A stretch of DNA of 53,250 nucleotides from contig CAZOEL010000048.1 of the NCBI GenBank assembly GCA_964578835.1, positions 1 through 53,250 of the forward strand. Reading direction: 5' to 3'. The stretch is from CAZOEL01 sp964578835. GTDB lineage: Bacteria; Desulfobacterota; Syntrophobacteria; Syntrophobacterales; Syntrophobacteraceae. The notes beneath the pieces were generated by a model. That model was given only the letters and a program-made list of their open reading frames with translations, made no database searches and had not been told where the DNA came from. This document shows, piece by piece, positions 34,232-43,092 of the stretch (its first letter is position 1; every line of letters starts with the position of its first letter). Both the position numbers and the translations under genes were made by a program.

Positions 34232-36274
34232 ATGTTCAACAGAATTCTTTTAGTCGACGATGACAAAGAAATCATAGAGACGATGGAAGAGGTTTTGACT
34301 GATTTCGACCTCGAGATACTGAAGGCCGGCAACGGACTTGAAGCCATCGACATCATTAGGGCAAAGAAGCCGGATGTCGTGGTGACGGATATGAAGATGC
34401 CGGGGCTTGGAGGCTGGGAGATCTTCGAGATGTCGAGAAAGCTGAGCTCCAGCCCCACGTTCATCTTCATAACCGGCTACGGCACGATCCCCGACGCCAG
34501 GGACTCCATCAAAAAGGGAGTTTTTGATTACCTCGAAAAACCATTCTCTATGGAAAAGCTCAGGACAACAGTCCGTAACTCTTTAGAGTACCAGAGAATA
34601 AGTCGTGAGAATAGGTACCTGAAAAGCAGGCTGGCAGACTGGCAGCCAGAAGCCTCGGAGAACGAGGCGCCCATCCCCTATCTGGACAACTCGAGAGAGA
34701 TCCTCGACTACGCCCTGGACTTCACTCAGGATGACACGCAGAAGGATATTCTCAGAAAATTATTGAAAGCCGTTGTCGAAATTACATTGAGCTCTTCCGG
34801 ATCGATTTACCTTTATGACCTTTCACTCAAAAGAATGCGCTTCAATTTTGAGGAGGCGTACAGGGCGGAAGCCGGCGCCCCCGAGAAGGCAGACAGCGAA
34901 AATGCGACTGAGATCTGTTACGTCGCTCCTCCGAGAGCCGGCGACGGAGATATTCAACAAACCTGCATGGATGATCCCTCATCTCAACAGAATTCCCAGG
35001 GATGGCTGCGAATCTCTCAAAGATGTTTAACTCTATCCATCGAGAGCCCTTACAAAGTCTGGGGAGTGATATACTTGGGCGGAAAGGCGTCGGGCGCAGC
35101 CTACGGCCGCGACGACATAGCCAATGTAACAGTGCTGGTAAAAAATGCCATTGAGAGGCTCACCGCGCTGGACTATCGGCAAGAAGCCGCCCCATTTATG
35201 GACGATTCGAAGAATCTGGGAGAGGCGAGCCAGAATCTCAAAACCGCTCAAAATCAAGCAGATTCAAGTCAAACCCTTAGCCTGCTTCTTGACGCAGAAT
35301 TCAGGATCGCGGCAGTTAACGGAGCAATTCGAGAGCTTTGGAGCGATGAAGGCAGTCCCATATCCTCCTTTCTTTTTGATATTCCCTTCTTCAAAAGCAT
35401 AGAAGAGGAGCTCAAGCATAAATTCGCAGAGGTTTCCAAATCCGGGCGGGCATTCGTTTATGACAGGCTGCTCCCGATCAAGTCGAGTCTCGGTTTCAAA
35501 CAGATCGAGATGAGATTGCTGCCGATGGCTGATTTCATGAAAGACAAAGGATGCGCGCATTACATTCTGTTGGAGGATGTGACAGCTCGCGAAATCATCA
35601 ACAGAAAGGCAAGCAAGCTTGGAAGCATCGCTATTTTCAACAGGTTCATGGCCGGTATTGCGCATGATCTCAACAACCCTTTAGATGGCCTCGGCAGATT
35701 GATAAAAATACTCGAAGGCAAATACAAGGACATATCCAACGCAGAAATTTTCGATAGAATGCACCTAGCAGTACAGCGCATGAGCAGCAAGATACAGACA
35801 TGTTTTCAGAATGCCAAGAACGACGTTCATAAACACGACATGCAGCCGATCGGCAAGCTCCTGGACGACGCTCTCGGCATCATGAGTCCGCTGCTGGCCG
35901 AGAGAGGAATAAAAGTAGTAAAGGATATAAGAACGGACAAAGTCGGCGCGTGGGCGCCTGCCGATTTTTGCGATATATTCCTCAACATCATCAGGAATTC
36001 CTGCGAGGCTATAAATAACGACGGAGCTCTGGAGATCCGGATCGAGGACAACAAGACAAGGAACGGAGTCGACCTCGTTTTCAAAGACAGCGGGTGCGGC
36101 TTTCCGGCAGACTTTGCTTCCTGCCTCGGGGCCCCTTTCTTCACCACGAAAGAACATGGTCTCGGGCTCGGGCTGGCTCTTTGTGAGAAGATGATTGATT
36201 CCTATGGAGGGACAATGAGCTTCAGAAACGGTGAGGAAAGCGGAGCTGAGGTATCCATCTTTCTGCCCGTGTGA
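34232..36274 (+). CDS. Receiver-linked histidine kinase (hybrid) with GAF- and PAS-like parts
   Basis: A 680-residue cytoplasmic protein. Residues 1-120 are a receiver (LLVDDDKEI, phosphoacceptor Asp53 in VVTDMKMPG, Lys in YLEKPFSM). Residues about 165-320 look like a GAF-type sensor (LSSSGSIYLYDLS, YKVWGVIYLGG), residues about 345-460 a divergent PAS domain. The kinase core has the H-box AGIAHDLNNPLDG (His near 477) and an HATPase domain with NIIRNSCEAI, DSGCGFP and GLGLGLALCEK. HDLNNPL is typical of NtrB-like kinases, which phosphorylate NtrC-type regulators, so this may feed the activator at 22012 (inference). CAGGAG precedes the ATG. No membrane segment is present. Confidence 0.9.
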   Translation: MFNRILLVDDDKEIIETMEEVLTDFDLEILKAGNGLEAIDIIRAKKPDVVVTDMKMPGLGGWEIFEMSRKLSSSPTFIFITGYGTIPDARDSIKKGVFDYLEKPFSMEKLRTTVRNSLEYQRISRENRYLKSRLADWQPEASENEAPIPYLDNSREILDYALDFTQDDTQKDILRKLLKAVVEITLSSSGSIYLYDLSLKRMRFNFEEAYRAEAGAPEKADSENATEICYVAPPRAGDGDIQQTCMDDPSSQQNSQGWLRISQRCLTLSIESPYKVWGVIYLGGKASGAAYGRDDIANVTVLVKNAIERLTALDYRQEAAPFMDDSKNLGEASQNLKTAQNQADSSQTLSLLLDAEFRIAAVNGAIRELWSDEGSPISSFLFDIPFFKSIEEELKHKFAEVSKSGRAFVYDRLLPIKSSLGFKQIEMRLLPMADFMKDKGCAHYILLEDVTAREIINRKASKLGSIAIFNRFMAGIAHDLNNPLDGLGRLIKILEGKYKDISNAEIFDRMHLAVQRMSSKIQTCFQNAKNDVHKHDMQPIGKLLDDALGIMSPLLAERGIKVVKDIRTDKVGAWAPADFCDIFLNIIRNSCEAINNDGALEIRIEDNKTRNGVDLVFKDSGCGFPADFASCLGAPFFTTKEHGLGLGLALCEKMIDSYGGTMSFRNGEESGAEVSIFLPV

Positions 36275-36665
36275 GCACAAGACTCATTGCCGCCTCCATT
36301 TTTCTTCTCAGGCTGAGGATCGGATGCCCGGAGACGAATATAGGAGATCAGGACTTCTCCCTGATCAGAACGCCGGCAATAGCTGCTTGGGAGAGATCGC
36401 CCATGACCGGAGTGGGAATCCAGAGGCATTCTCAACCTCCAGATTCGCTTCAAACCATAATTTTCACTCGTTTTCCAGGATAAGCTCCCACCATTATTGT
36501 TGCTCCTGACTTCCGCAGTATACCCCGCATCGTATGTCCTCCTCATCGAACGAGCGCAAGTACGGACTTGCCTTGGACTGACTTTCATGGCAAGTATTTC
36601 AGCTGTGCGTCATCTCTTTTTGGACTGATTCCCAATTCTACAATTGAAAGGCAAAGGCTGGAGCG
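36275..36665. other. Gene-free stretch after the hybrid kinase
   Basis: It contains a 7-bp hairpin GATCAGG/CCTGATC (36346-36366) and the 24-base segment 36548-36571 shared with 21568-21591. Short open frames on both strands have no family resemblance. Confidence 0.45.
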
Positions 36666-37172
36666 ATGTATAGCAGTAACGCGTCAATGGTGTTGTGGGT
36701 ATTGTGGGGAGCAGCAGCCGGCATTGCAGCGGCTTACTTCGCAACAAGAAGAGCGAAAAATTTCAGGAAGAAGCTCCTTCATGATTTTGAGGATCGCATG
36801 AAGAAAGGAACTGCGGCTGTTTACGCTGCTCAAATAATCTCCCACAGAGCGAACTGGAAGAAATCGGTTTCCTTGATTAGAAAACCCTTCAGCAAGCATG
36901 TCAATATAGCCATCGAGACAGCAGCGCTAATCTATGCGGGAACGGGGCTGGTCAATTCCTTTGTCCATTTTCAGACGACTTTCAATAGCTCTTTGAAGGG
37001 CATGGGCGTCATAATGTTTCTCAGCACAATCATGGCGTATATTCCCGCCGAATGGTTTTATTCCGGAAGAATCGACAAAGAGATGGACGCGGTGATCGAG
37101 GAGCTCGAAACCGCCGTCGAGACCAAAAGGCTGGAGCCGTACATAGCCGAGGCGAGAAAGAGTTGGGCGTAG
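36666..37172 (+). CDS. Predicted membrane protein of unknown function
   Basis: A 168-residue protein with an N-terminal membrane segment (about 8-26, MVLWVLWGAAAGIAAAYFA), a basic amphipathic stretch, a hydrophobic segment near 85-105, and another near 112-130 (GMGVIMFLSTIMAYIPAEWF), then an acidic helical tail. No family is recognised. GGCTGGAGCG lies just before the ATG. It stands alone between a hybrid kinase and trmJ, and composition matches its neighbours, so I accept it as a gene without a function. Confidence 0.65.
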   Translation: MYSSNASMVLWVLWGAAAGIAAAYFATRRAKNFRKKLLHDFEDRMKKGTAAVYAAQIISHRANWKKSVSLIRKPFSKHVNIAIETAALIYAGTGLVNSFVHFQTTFNSSLKGMGVIMFLSTIMAYIPAEWFYSGRIDKEMDAVIEELETAVETKRLEPYIAEARKSWA

Positions 37173-37258
37173 AAGGCGATCTTATGGGCCGGCAAGCTCC
37201 GCTTTCATGAGCGGCGAATGTTTTCACCTCGAATTCCGGAACGAATCAGACAGACAAG

Positions 37259-38017
37259 ATGAAAACCAATTTGAACAACATCGCCATAGTTTTGCACAAG
37301 CCCCGCTTTCCCGAGAATATCGGGGCGGCCGCACGAGCGGCAAAGAATATGGGCATCAAGCGGCTTATCGTGTCCAAGCCTGAGGACTGCGATCTTACGA
37401 AGATTTTGAAGATGGCCACCCACACGGCGGAAGACATGGTGGCTTCGATGGAAGTCCACGACAACCTGGAGGACGCCCTGGCGCCCTTCGGGTATGTCGT
37501 GGGGACCACGGCGCGCACCGGCTCGCATCGCCAGACGGTCAGAAGCCCGCGCCGCCTCGCTGAAGATCTTGTCGCCATCAGTCAAGACAACGCCGTGGCC
37601 GTGCTATTTGGTCCCGAAGACAGAGGCCTCGCAAACGAGGAGCTAAGATACTGCGACGCCACGGTCACCATTCCCACTGCGGATTTTTCTTCGCTCAACC
37701 TCGCTCAGGCCGTGATGGTGCTTGCCTACGAGATTTACCTGGCGACCACGGATGAGCCGAAGACATTCGTTCCCCGTCTTGCGGAAAGGCACGAACTGGA
37801 GGGAATGTACGGTCAGTTGACGGCAACCCTCGCAAAGATCAATTTCGTCAACCCCGAAAACCCTGAATACTGGATGGGCAATGTCCGGCGTTTCTTTAGC
37901 CGCATTGGCCTACGGGCTCGAGAAGTAAAAATCATCCGAGGCATTTGCAGGCAAATTGACTGGTACTGCGACAAGCGTTTGAAAACGCCGCCCACATCGG
38001 ACGCTCAAGCGGAATAA
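37259..38017 (+). CDS. trmJ: SpoU-class RNA 2'-O-methyltransferase, TrmJ-like
   Basis: A 252-residue enzyme of the SPOUT superfamily. It has IVLHKPRFPENIGAAARA at the N terminus (RNA and subunit contacts), VGTTARTG, the SAM-binding knot motifs VLFGPEDRGLANEEL and IPTADFSSLNLAQAVMV. This order is that of TrmJ, which 2'-O-methylates position 32 of certain tRNAs, and the C-terminal helical extension (about 170-245) also fits. The LasT and TrmJ groups are hard to separate without an alignment, so the gene symbol is a best guess. No obvious operon partner. Confidence 0.85.
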   Translation: MKTNLNNIAIVLHKPRFPENIGAAARAAKNMGIKRLIVSKPEDCDLTKILKMATHTAEDMVASMEVHDNLEDALAPFGYVVGTTARTGSHRQTVRSPRRLAEDLVAISQDNAVAVLFGPEDRGLANEELRYCDATVTIPTADFSSLNLAQAVMVLAYEIYLATTDEPKTFVPRLAERHELEGMYGQLTATLAKINFVNPENPEYWMGNVRRFFSRIGLRAREVKIIRGICRQIDWYCDKRLKTPPTSDAQAE

Positions 38018-38157
38018 AGGGCGCAGGCCGGCAGTGAAGCTGCCGCCGCTCGGAATGACAAACAGGCGGGTTATTCCCTTCCAGGCGTTTAATTCAACGA
38101 CGATGCCGGGAAAGCATTCTCCGGCATCGCTGCTCTCCGCCCGAAACATCGTGCAAA

Positions 38158-38343
38158 TCACTCTTCCAGTAGGATCTTGTGGTCGACAAGAGACATGCTT
38201 CGGATTCTTCCCTTGATCACTTTCTGCTCACCGAAGATGTTCGCCACCCGCACCTGACCGCCTTCATTTTCAAGGATGTCAACGGATTCCAGAATGAGCT
38301 CCTCTTTTCCGTCTTTCAACAAGTAGGCATTGGCTTCACACAT
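38158..38343 (-). CDS. CooT-like nickel-binding protein
   Basis: A 61-residue protein matching the CooT family in length and pattern: it starts MCEANAYLL with Cys2, has VDILENEGGQVRVANIFGE in the middle, and ends VDHKILLEE. In the characterised family Cys2 binds Ni(II) at a dimer interface and helps deliver nickel to carbon monoxide dehydrogenase. No cooS/cooC/cooJ gene or other nickel enzyme is in the window. AAAGGAG precedes the start. It is an easily missed small gene; the family call rests on a short protein, so I am not fully sure. Confidence 0.78.
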   Translation of the reverse strand: MCEANAYLLKDGKEELILESVDILENEGGQVRVANIFGEQKVIKGRIRSMSLVDHKILLEE

Positions 38344-38810
38344 ATTGAACGCTCCTTTTCACAGTCCGTATTTCGCTCAGTCCATACGTCGAACGTAGAG
38401 TAACAATCGTTTTCAGGGGGTCGCCACCTGCAATGGGGCACATTTGAAAAGACAGTGCAAAGTGGCGAGCGCGAAGCCCCAAAGGGGCGCAATATCATAG
38501 CCCGGGGCAACGCCCCGGGTATAGAGATCCCGCCATATTCTTCAAGCCCTGAAAGGGCGGGATAACCACTCTTTGGATATTCCGCCCTTTCAGGGCTCCG
38601 GGGAGGTTGTGTGTCTCCCGAACCCAGGGCGATGCCCTGGGCTATGATGTTGCGCCCCTTTGGGGCTGACGAAGCACCACTTTTTAAAGATGCCTTGCTC
38701 CCTTTCTGCAAATGCGCCCTTGCAATGAAGACGAGCCGTTGAACCCGGCATCCCGCGTGTCGTCTCCTTTGTAATATAAAGATACATCGCCTTCAACGGA
38801 AAAGGACCCG
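38344..38810. other. Gene-free stretch with long inverted repeats
   Basis: The stretch between cooT-like and GH57 genes is dominated by the nested inverted repeat at 38475-38667. Open frames spanning it are low-complexity products of the repeats. Confidence 0.6.
38475..38667. repeat. Nested 193-bp inverted repeat
   Basis: Outer arms 38475-38520 and 38622-38667 are reverse complements at 42 of 46 positions. Inner arms 38545-38564 and 38578-38597 match at 19 of 20. Each outer arm also contains two small hairpins (AGCCCCAAAGGGGC and CCCGGGGCAACGCCCCGGG). The whole could fold as one large cruciform. No gene is inside. Confidence 0.85.
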
Positions 38811-41339
38811 CTAGCCGGACAACCCGCGCGCGTCATCAAAGAATCGAACGAATCGGCATCCGAGGAATTCATCGAGAGCTTCAAAGAATCCTTTGCATTT
38901 TTCACTCTCAAGCTCCGATTTCCTTTTTTCAAGGACATTGCAGACCAGATCGAAGTAGAGCGTCTGCAGACGCCACAACTCGGGCTTGAGGCTCAATTCT
39001 CGGCAAACGTTGAGCAGCCTGACGAGCTCTCCGGCCTTCCTTGACTCCAGGCTTCTTACGAGAGCATCCAGGGTTTCGATCAGGGCTTTCCCGAGATCTC
39101 GGGAAACCCCGGCCAACTGGAGCGATACATTCCGGGACCTCGCATCTTCGAGGATAGAGCGCAACTTGCCCATATGAGCGCGGTAGAAGAAGTCGGTCTC
39201 GCGCCACTCCTGTTGCTCCGCAGCTTTACGCCGCTCATGCTCCAAGATTTTGCGCACCGTCTCCTCTGCTTCATCGCTCAAAACGCGCCTGACCGCAGCG
39301 CGCAGGTCGGCCGGCATCTTGATTCCCCATTGCTGCAACGACGCCATGAGAGGCCGATACACCTCATAAAGGTGACTCACAAAGTCGGTATATATTCCCA
39401 TGGTCTTCTGGCTGATATCCAGGGCTATCGAAGCGCGAAAATCCCTGAACACATCGTGGAGGCTGAAAATATCCGAGCCGAAGAGCTCATCGAGAATCCG
39501 GTTCATCTTGACGGTATTCTGCTCTTCAACGGACTGCTGGAGAGCTTCCAGAATGCGCTCATATTCCTCGGGATCGCCGCCCGGCTTGACCGAGCAGCGG
39601 AAGTCGAGACCACCGAAATGGATTACAGCATATGTATAGGTCTCTTCACCCAGCGTTCTGGCGTCCCTTATTGTCACATTTCCATAGAGACATGGCGCGG
39701 GGTTTGGGCCAAGGTCCACTTCCCGCTGCGGGATTGCGTCGTAGCAATAGATACGGTAGCGGCTCGAGGACGAGCGCGCCAGAGAATGGATTGCATAGTT
39801 GGCGACAACCCTGTCCTTGCCGATCTTCTCAGGCTTTGCTTTCTTCAGATAGACCCGGGCGCCGTTTCCATACTCTTCGAGATTGCTGGGCGCCTTCTCG
39901 AGCATTCTGATAAAGACCGGCTCCGGAGAGGCCGCGCCCGTTCGCTCGGCAAGCTGAATGGCCCTCGCCGCATGACGAAGGATGATGATGGATTCCAGCC
40001 CCCCTATGTCATCGAAAAACCAGCCGCAGGAGGTATACATATTCATGGCGGAGCGCTGCATCTCGAGGAGCTCGAAGAACCTGTGCGTCTTCTCATCGTC
40101 GGCTGCGAAGCCGGCGTGTTTGGCCTGGAAATCCGATCGGCCGCATTCGGGGTCGAGCATCACCCATATGTAGTCGTCTCTTGCTTTCCAAGGATCTTTG
40201 CACAACCTCGCCATTTCCCGCTCATAGTGCGCTGCGAGCTTGTCTCTCAAAAAGTCCATGGCCTCCCGCAACGGAGCCCGCCATTTCTGATGCCAATCCG
40301 GTCCGCCTCCAATGTGGCATCCGCAGTCGCTCTTCCATCTGCCCAGCCCATGGGCGCAGCTCCAGGCCGTGTTCTCAATGATTTCGACTTCGGCTTGCGC
40401 CGGAAAAGCGGCAAGAAAGGCTGAATAGTTGGTGATCTCAACCGCCGGATCGGCCTCCAGCTCCTGGAAAGCCGCCGTGAGAGCCATATCGCCGAATTTG
40501 AAATGGTGCCCGTACGATTCCCCGTCCGTGGCGATATTGACGAGCCATGGACCGTTCTTCTCGGATTCGCCGGGCTCGAATGACGAGCCGATGCGGCTGA
40601 CGAGCTTACTGCTGTGCTCCAGCAGGCGGTCGAAGGCAATCCCTTTGGATAAGGATCCATCATAGAAGAAGAGGTTTATCTTTTTGCCGTTCTTACAGAT
40701 ATAACTATAGACCCTGCCGGTCGGTATCCCGCCGTTGAGGACATCACGCCATTCGGATTCTTTTTCGGCGAATCGCCAGCCCGCCGCCTGAAAGGGAGAG
40801 AGAATCGTGAACTTGATTCCCGCATCCGCCAGGACTTCCAAAGTTTCGGCGTCGACAGCCGTCTCGCCAAGCCACATGCCTTCAGGGTTGCGCTTGAAGC
40901 GCCATTTGAAATCCTGGATGCCCCAGTGAGCCTGCGTGATTTTGTCGCGCCGGTTAGCCAGGGGCATGATCAGATGATTGTAGGCTTGAGCGATTGCATT
41001 TCCATGGCCATCGAATCTTCGGCAGCTCTCTTTATCGGCATCCAGAATGGCGGCGTAGGTAAAGGGATCATATTTTTCGATCCAGCGCATGAGAGTCGGT
41101 CCGAAGTTGAAGCTGAGCCACTTGTAATTATTTCTCATCGTAAGAATGAGATTGTTCTCGTCGACCATCCGAGCTGCAGTATTGGCCCGATAGCACTCGG
41201 AATTTATCCGTTCGTTCCAGTCATGATAGGGAGCGGCTGAGTCTTCCTTTTCCAACTCCTCCAGCCAGGGATTCTCTCTGGGCGGCTGGTAGAAATGGCC
41301 GTGAATGCATACGCGCCTGAGCGCTTTGGCTTTAGTCAT
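38811..41339 (-). CDS. Glycoside hydrolase family 57 protein with DUF3536
   Basis: An 842-residue enzyme. The GH57 start motif is CIHGHFYQPPREN, followed by MRNNYKWLSFNFGPTLM, GMWLGETAVD (catalytic-region motif with Glu), and IATDGESYGHHFKFGD. The rest (about 400-842) is a long helical extension including DUF3536. Family members are alpha-amylases, 4-alpha-glucanotransferases and related enzymes of glycogen or maltodextrin metabolism; the substrate here is not predictable. No signal peptide is present, so it acts in the cytoplasm, probably on storage glycogen. It is not clustered with other glycogen genes. Confidence 0.9.
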   Translation of the reverse strand: MTKAKALRRVCIHGHFYQPPRENPWLEELEKEDSAAPYHDWNERINSECYRANTAARMVDENNLILTMRNNYKWLSFNFGPTLMRWIEKYDPFTYAAILDADKESCRRFDGHGNAIAQAYNHLIMPLANRRDKITQAHWGIQDFKWRFKRNPEGMWLGETAVDAETLEVLADAGIKFTILSPFQAAGWRFAEKESEWRDVLNGGIPTGRVYSYICKNGKKINLFFYDGSLSKGIAFDRLLEHSSKLVSRIGSSFEPGESEKNGPWLVNIATDGESYGHHFKFGDMALTAAFQELEADPAVEITNYSAFLAAFPAQAEVEIIENTAWSCAHGLGRWKSDCGCHIGGGPDWHQKWRAPLREAMDFLRDKLAAHYEREMARLCKDPWKARDDYIWVMLDPECGRSDFQAKHAGFAADDEKTHRFFELLEMQRSAMNMYTSCGWFFDDIGGLESIIILRHAARAIQLAERTGAASPEPVFIRMLEKAPSNLEEYGNGARVYLKKAKPEKIGKDRVVANYAIHSLARSSSSRYRIYCYDAIPQREVDLGPNPAPCLYGNVTIRDARTLGEETYTYAVIHFGGLDFRCSVKPGGDPEEYERILEALQQSVEEQNTVKMNRILDELFGSDIFSLHDVFRDFRASIALDISQKTMGIYTDFVSHLYEVYRPLMASLQQWGIKMPADLRAAVRRVLSDEAEETVRKILEHERRKAAEQQEWRETDFFYRAHMGKLRSILEDARSRNVSLQLAGVSRDLGKALIETLDALVRSLESRKAGELVRLLNVCRELSLKPELWRLQTLYFDLVCNVLEKRKSELESEKCKGFFEALDEFLGCRFVRFFDDARGLSG

Positions 41340-41885
41340 AGATTGGGAATTCCTCGATAAATCTATTCCGTTCGTTGCCGAAGATCATTTCAGGATTGAC
41401 ATCCTCAAGGCGATGTGCCATTGGGCTCTGCACGGGCTGCAAGCCCGCGGGCCGACTCCAGCCGTGAAGATCTGCGCTATAAGCGGCGTTGACCAGACAA
41501 TCTATCGCGCTCGCAGCGGCCTATCATACACCGTTATTTTTGGGCTGGAAACCCCGGCGACCGATTCGGCGCCAGTTCTCATTTTGGGCTGGGCGAAATT
41601 CTCTCGTAGGGTGGGTGCATCTTTTTGCGCCCACCAAATTTTCGCTAACAGCCAATCTTTGGTGGGCAGAGAAAAACTTTGTTGGCGCGCATAAGGGTTT
41701 GGGATACGCCACCCGATCATGCTTCGATACCTCGGGGAGAACGGGACACCCCGACCCTTATGCGCGCCAACAAAACTTTTGCCCACCTTACCCGGGCCAT
41801 AAACCCAAAATGATAACTGCTGCCGATTCGGCGGCCGGCTCATCCCATATTTTTAACCGATTTAGATAAGGACAGAACTTCAAAC
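41340..41885. other. Gene-free stretch filled by a palindromic element
   Basis: Most of this gap is the inverted-repeat element at 41573-41821 (listed separately), plus a smaller hairpin GGTGGGTGC/GCGCCCACC (41610-41635). Open frames on both strands of the element have no family resemblance. Confidence 0.55.
41573..41821. repeat. 250-bp element with nested inverted repeats
   Basis: Core arms 41680-41698 and 41754-41772 are exact 19-base reverse complements (TGTTGGCGCGCATAAGGGT). They extend outward to GGTGGGC (41661-41667)/GCCCACC (41781-41787). The outermost pair CAGTTNTCATTTTGGG/CCCAAAATGATAACTG lies near 41573-41590 and 41805-41820. It looks like a non-autonomous or REP-derived element; no transposase or target duplication was found. 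Confidence 0.78.
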
Positions 41886-43046
41886 ATGCAATTCATCGAT
41901 TTAAACGCTCAGCAACGTAGAATCCGGGACGCCGTCGAGAAGCGGTTTCAGGACGTCCTCAATCACGGTCAGTATGTCATGGGCCCCGAGATTAAGGAGC
42001 TCGAAAGCGCCCTGGCCTCTTACGTCGGAGTGAAGCACGCCCTTGGGTGCGCTTCGGGTACGGACGCTCTCCTCATGGCGCTGATGGCTTACGGCATAGG
42101 CCCCGGCGACGCCGTCTTCACAACGCCTTTTACCTTCATGGCCACCGCGGAGGTTATTTCGCTGCTCCACGCCGTTCCCATTTTTGTGGATATCGATCCC
42201 ACAACTTTCAACATCGATACGAACAAGCTCGAGAAAGCGATAGAAGCCCTTACGGCGAAAGAGAGCTCCCTTCATCCATTGCCAAGATCATCGGCAGGCA
42301 TGGATGCCCGTCCGCGCGGCATTATCGCCGTAGACCTCTTCGGGCTTACGGCAGACTACGCGGCCATCAATTCCATCGCTCAAAAGCACGGTCTTTTCGT
42401 CATCCAGGACGCCGCGCAATCCTTTGGCGCCGAGTATGCCGGAAAAAAAGCCTGCGGGATGGCGCACATCGGCTGCACTTCCTTCTTTCCCGCAAAGCCG
42501 CTTGGTTGTTACGGGGACGGGGGCATGTGCTTTACAGACGATGATGCGCTCGCAGACCTCATGCTCTCAGTGCGCATCCACGGGCAAGGACATGACAAGT
42601 ACGAAAACGTGCGGATTGGAATCAACGGCAGGCTGGATACCATTCAGGCGGCCGTGCTGCTGGAAAAGTTCAGAATCTTTCCTGAAGAACTGACGCTGCG
42701 CCAGAAAGCGGCGGAAATCTACGAGGAGCTTTTGGGAAGCGATCGATCGCCGGTTGAGACGCCAAAGATTCCGGCGGAACATCGCTCCGCGTGGGCTCAA
42801 TATTCCGTGCTCACAAAGCCGGGCTTCAATCGGGCGGCCCTTCAGGAGAAGTTGAAAGAAGCCAAGGTCCCCACCGCCATTTACTACCCGAAGCCGCTGC
42901 ACCTTCAGACGGCCTTCGCATATCTCGGTTACAAGAAGGGAGATTTTCCCGTGTGCGAGGGATTTGCGGAAAGAATCTTCAGCCTTCCCATGCATCCCTA
43001 TCTCGGCAGAGAAGACCAGGAAAGAATTGCAGCTGCGCTGTCGTAA
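41886..43046 (+). CDS. DegT/DnrJ/EryC1/StrS-family aminotransferase
   Basis: A 386-residue PLP-dependent sugar aminotransferase. It starts MQFIDLNAQQRRIRDA, has the GCASGTDALLMAL pocket, the DLFGLTAD motif, QDAAQSFGAEY, the lysine-bearing loop FFPAKPLGCYGDGG (Schiff-base Lys) and GINGRLDTIQAAVL. Members such as WbpE or PglE transfer an amino group to a UDP-keto-sugar in cell-surface glycan synthesis. The convergent gene downstream encodes a hexapeptide-repeat acyltransferase-like protein, and such enzymes often N-acylate the aminated sugar, but no other glycan genes are here and the two genes point at each other. It shares a terminator with that gene. Confidence 0.9.
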   Translation: MQFIDLNAQQRRIRDAVEKRFQDVLNHGQYVMGPEIKELESALASYVGVKHALGCASGTDALLMALMAYGIGPGDAVFTTPFTFMATAEVISLLHAVPIFVDIDPTTFNIDTNKLEKAIEALTAKESSLHPLPRSSAGMDARPRGIIAVDLFGLTADYAAINSIAQKHGLFVIQDAAQSFGAEYAGKKACGMAHIGCTSFFPAKPLGCYGDGGMCFTDDDALADLMLSVRIHGQGHDKYENVRIGINGRLDTIQAAVLLEKFRIFPEELTLRQKAAEIYEELLGSDRSPVETPKIPAEHRSAWAQYSVLTKPGFNRAALQEKLKEAKVPTAIYYPKPLHLQTAFAYLGYKKGDFPVCEGFAERIFSLPMHPYLGREDQERIAAALS

Positions 43047-43064
43047 GAAACGGGAATCGAAAAC

Positions 43065-43089
43065 AACGGAGTCAGAACCTGACTCCGTT
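43065..43089. terminator. Bidirectional terminator hairpin
   Basis: AACGGAGTCAG (43065-43075) and CTGACTCCGTT (43079-43089) form an 11-bp perfect stem. TCTATTATCTT follows on the plus strand and TGTTTTCG follows on the minus strand, so it can end both convergent genes. Confidence 0.82.
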
Positions 43090-43092
43090 CTA

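Noticed and set aside
36202..36588. 128-codon minus-strand frame after the hybrid kinase
   Set aside because: Overlaps the kinase end, has no recognisable family and no ribosome-binding site.
41305..41843. Open frames in the palindromic element (both strands)
   Set aside because: They consist of inverted-repeat sequence and show no family resemblance or ribosome-binding site.
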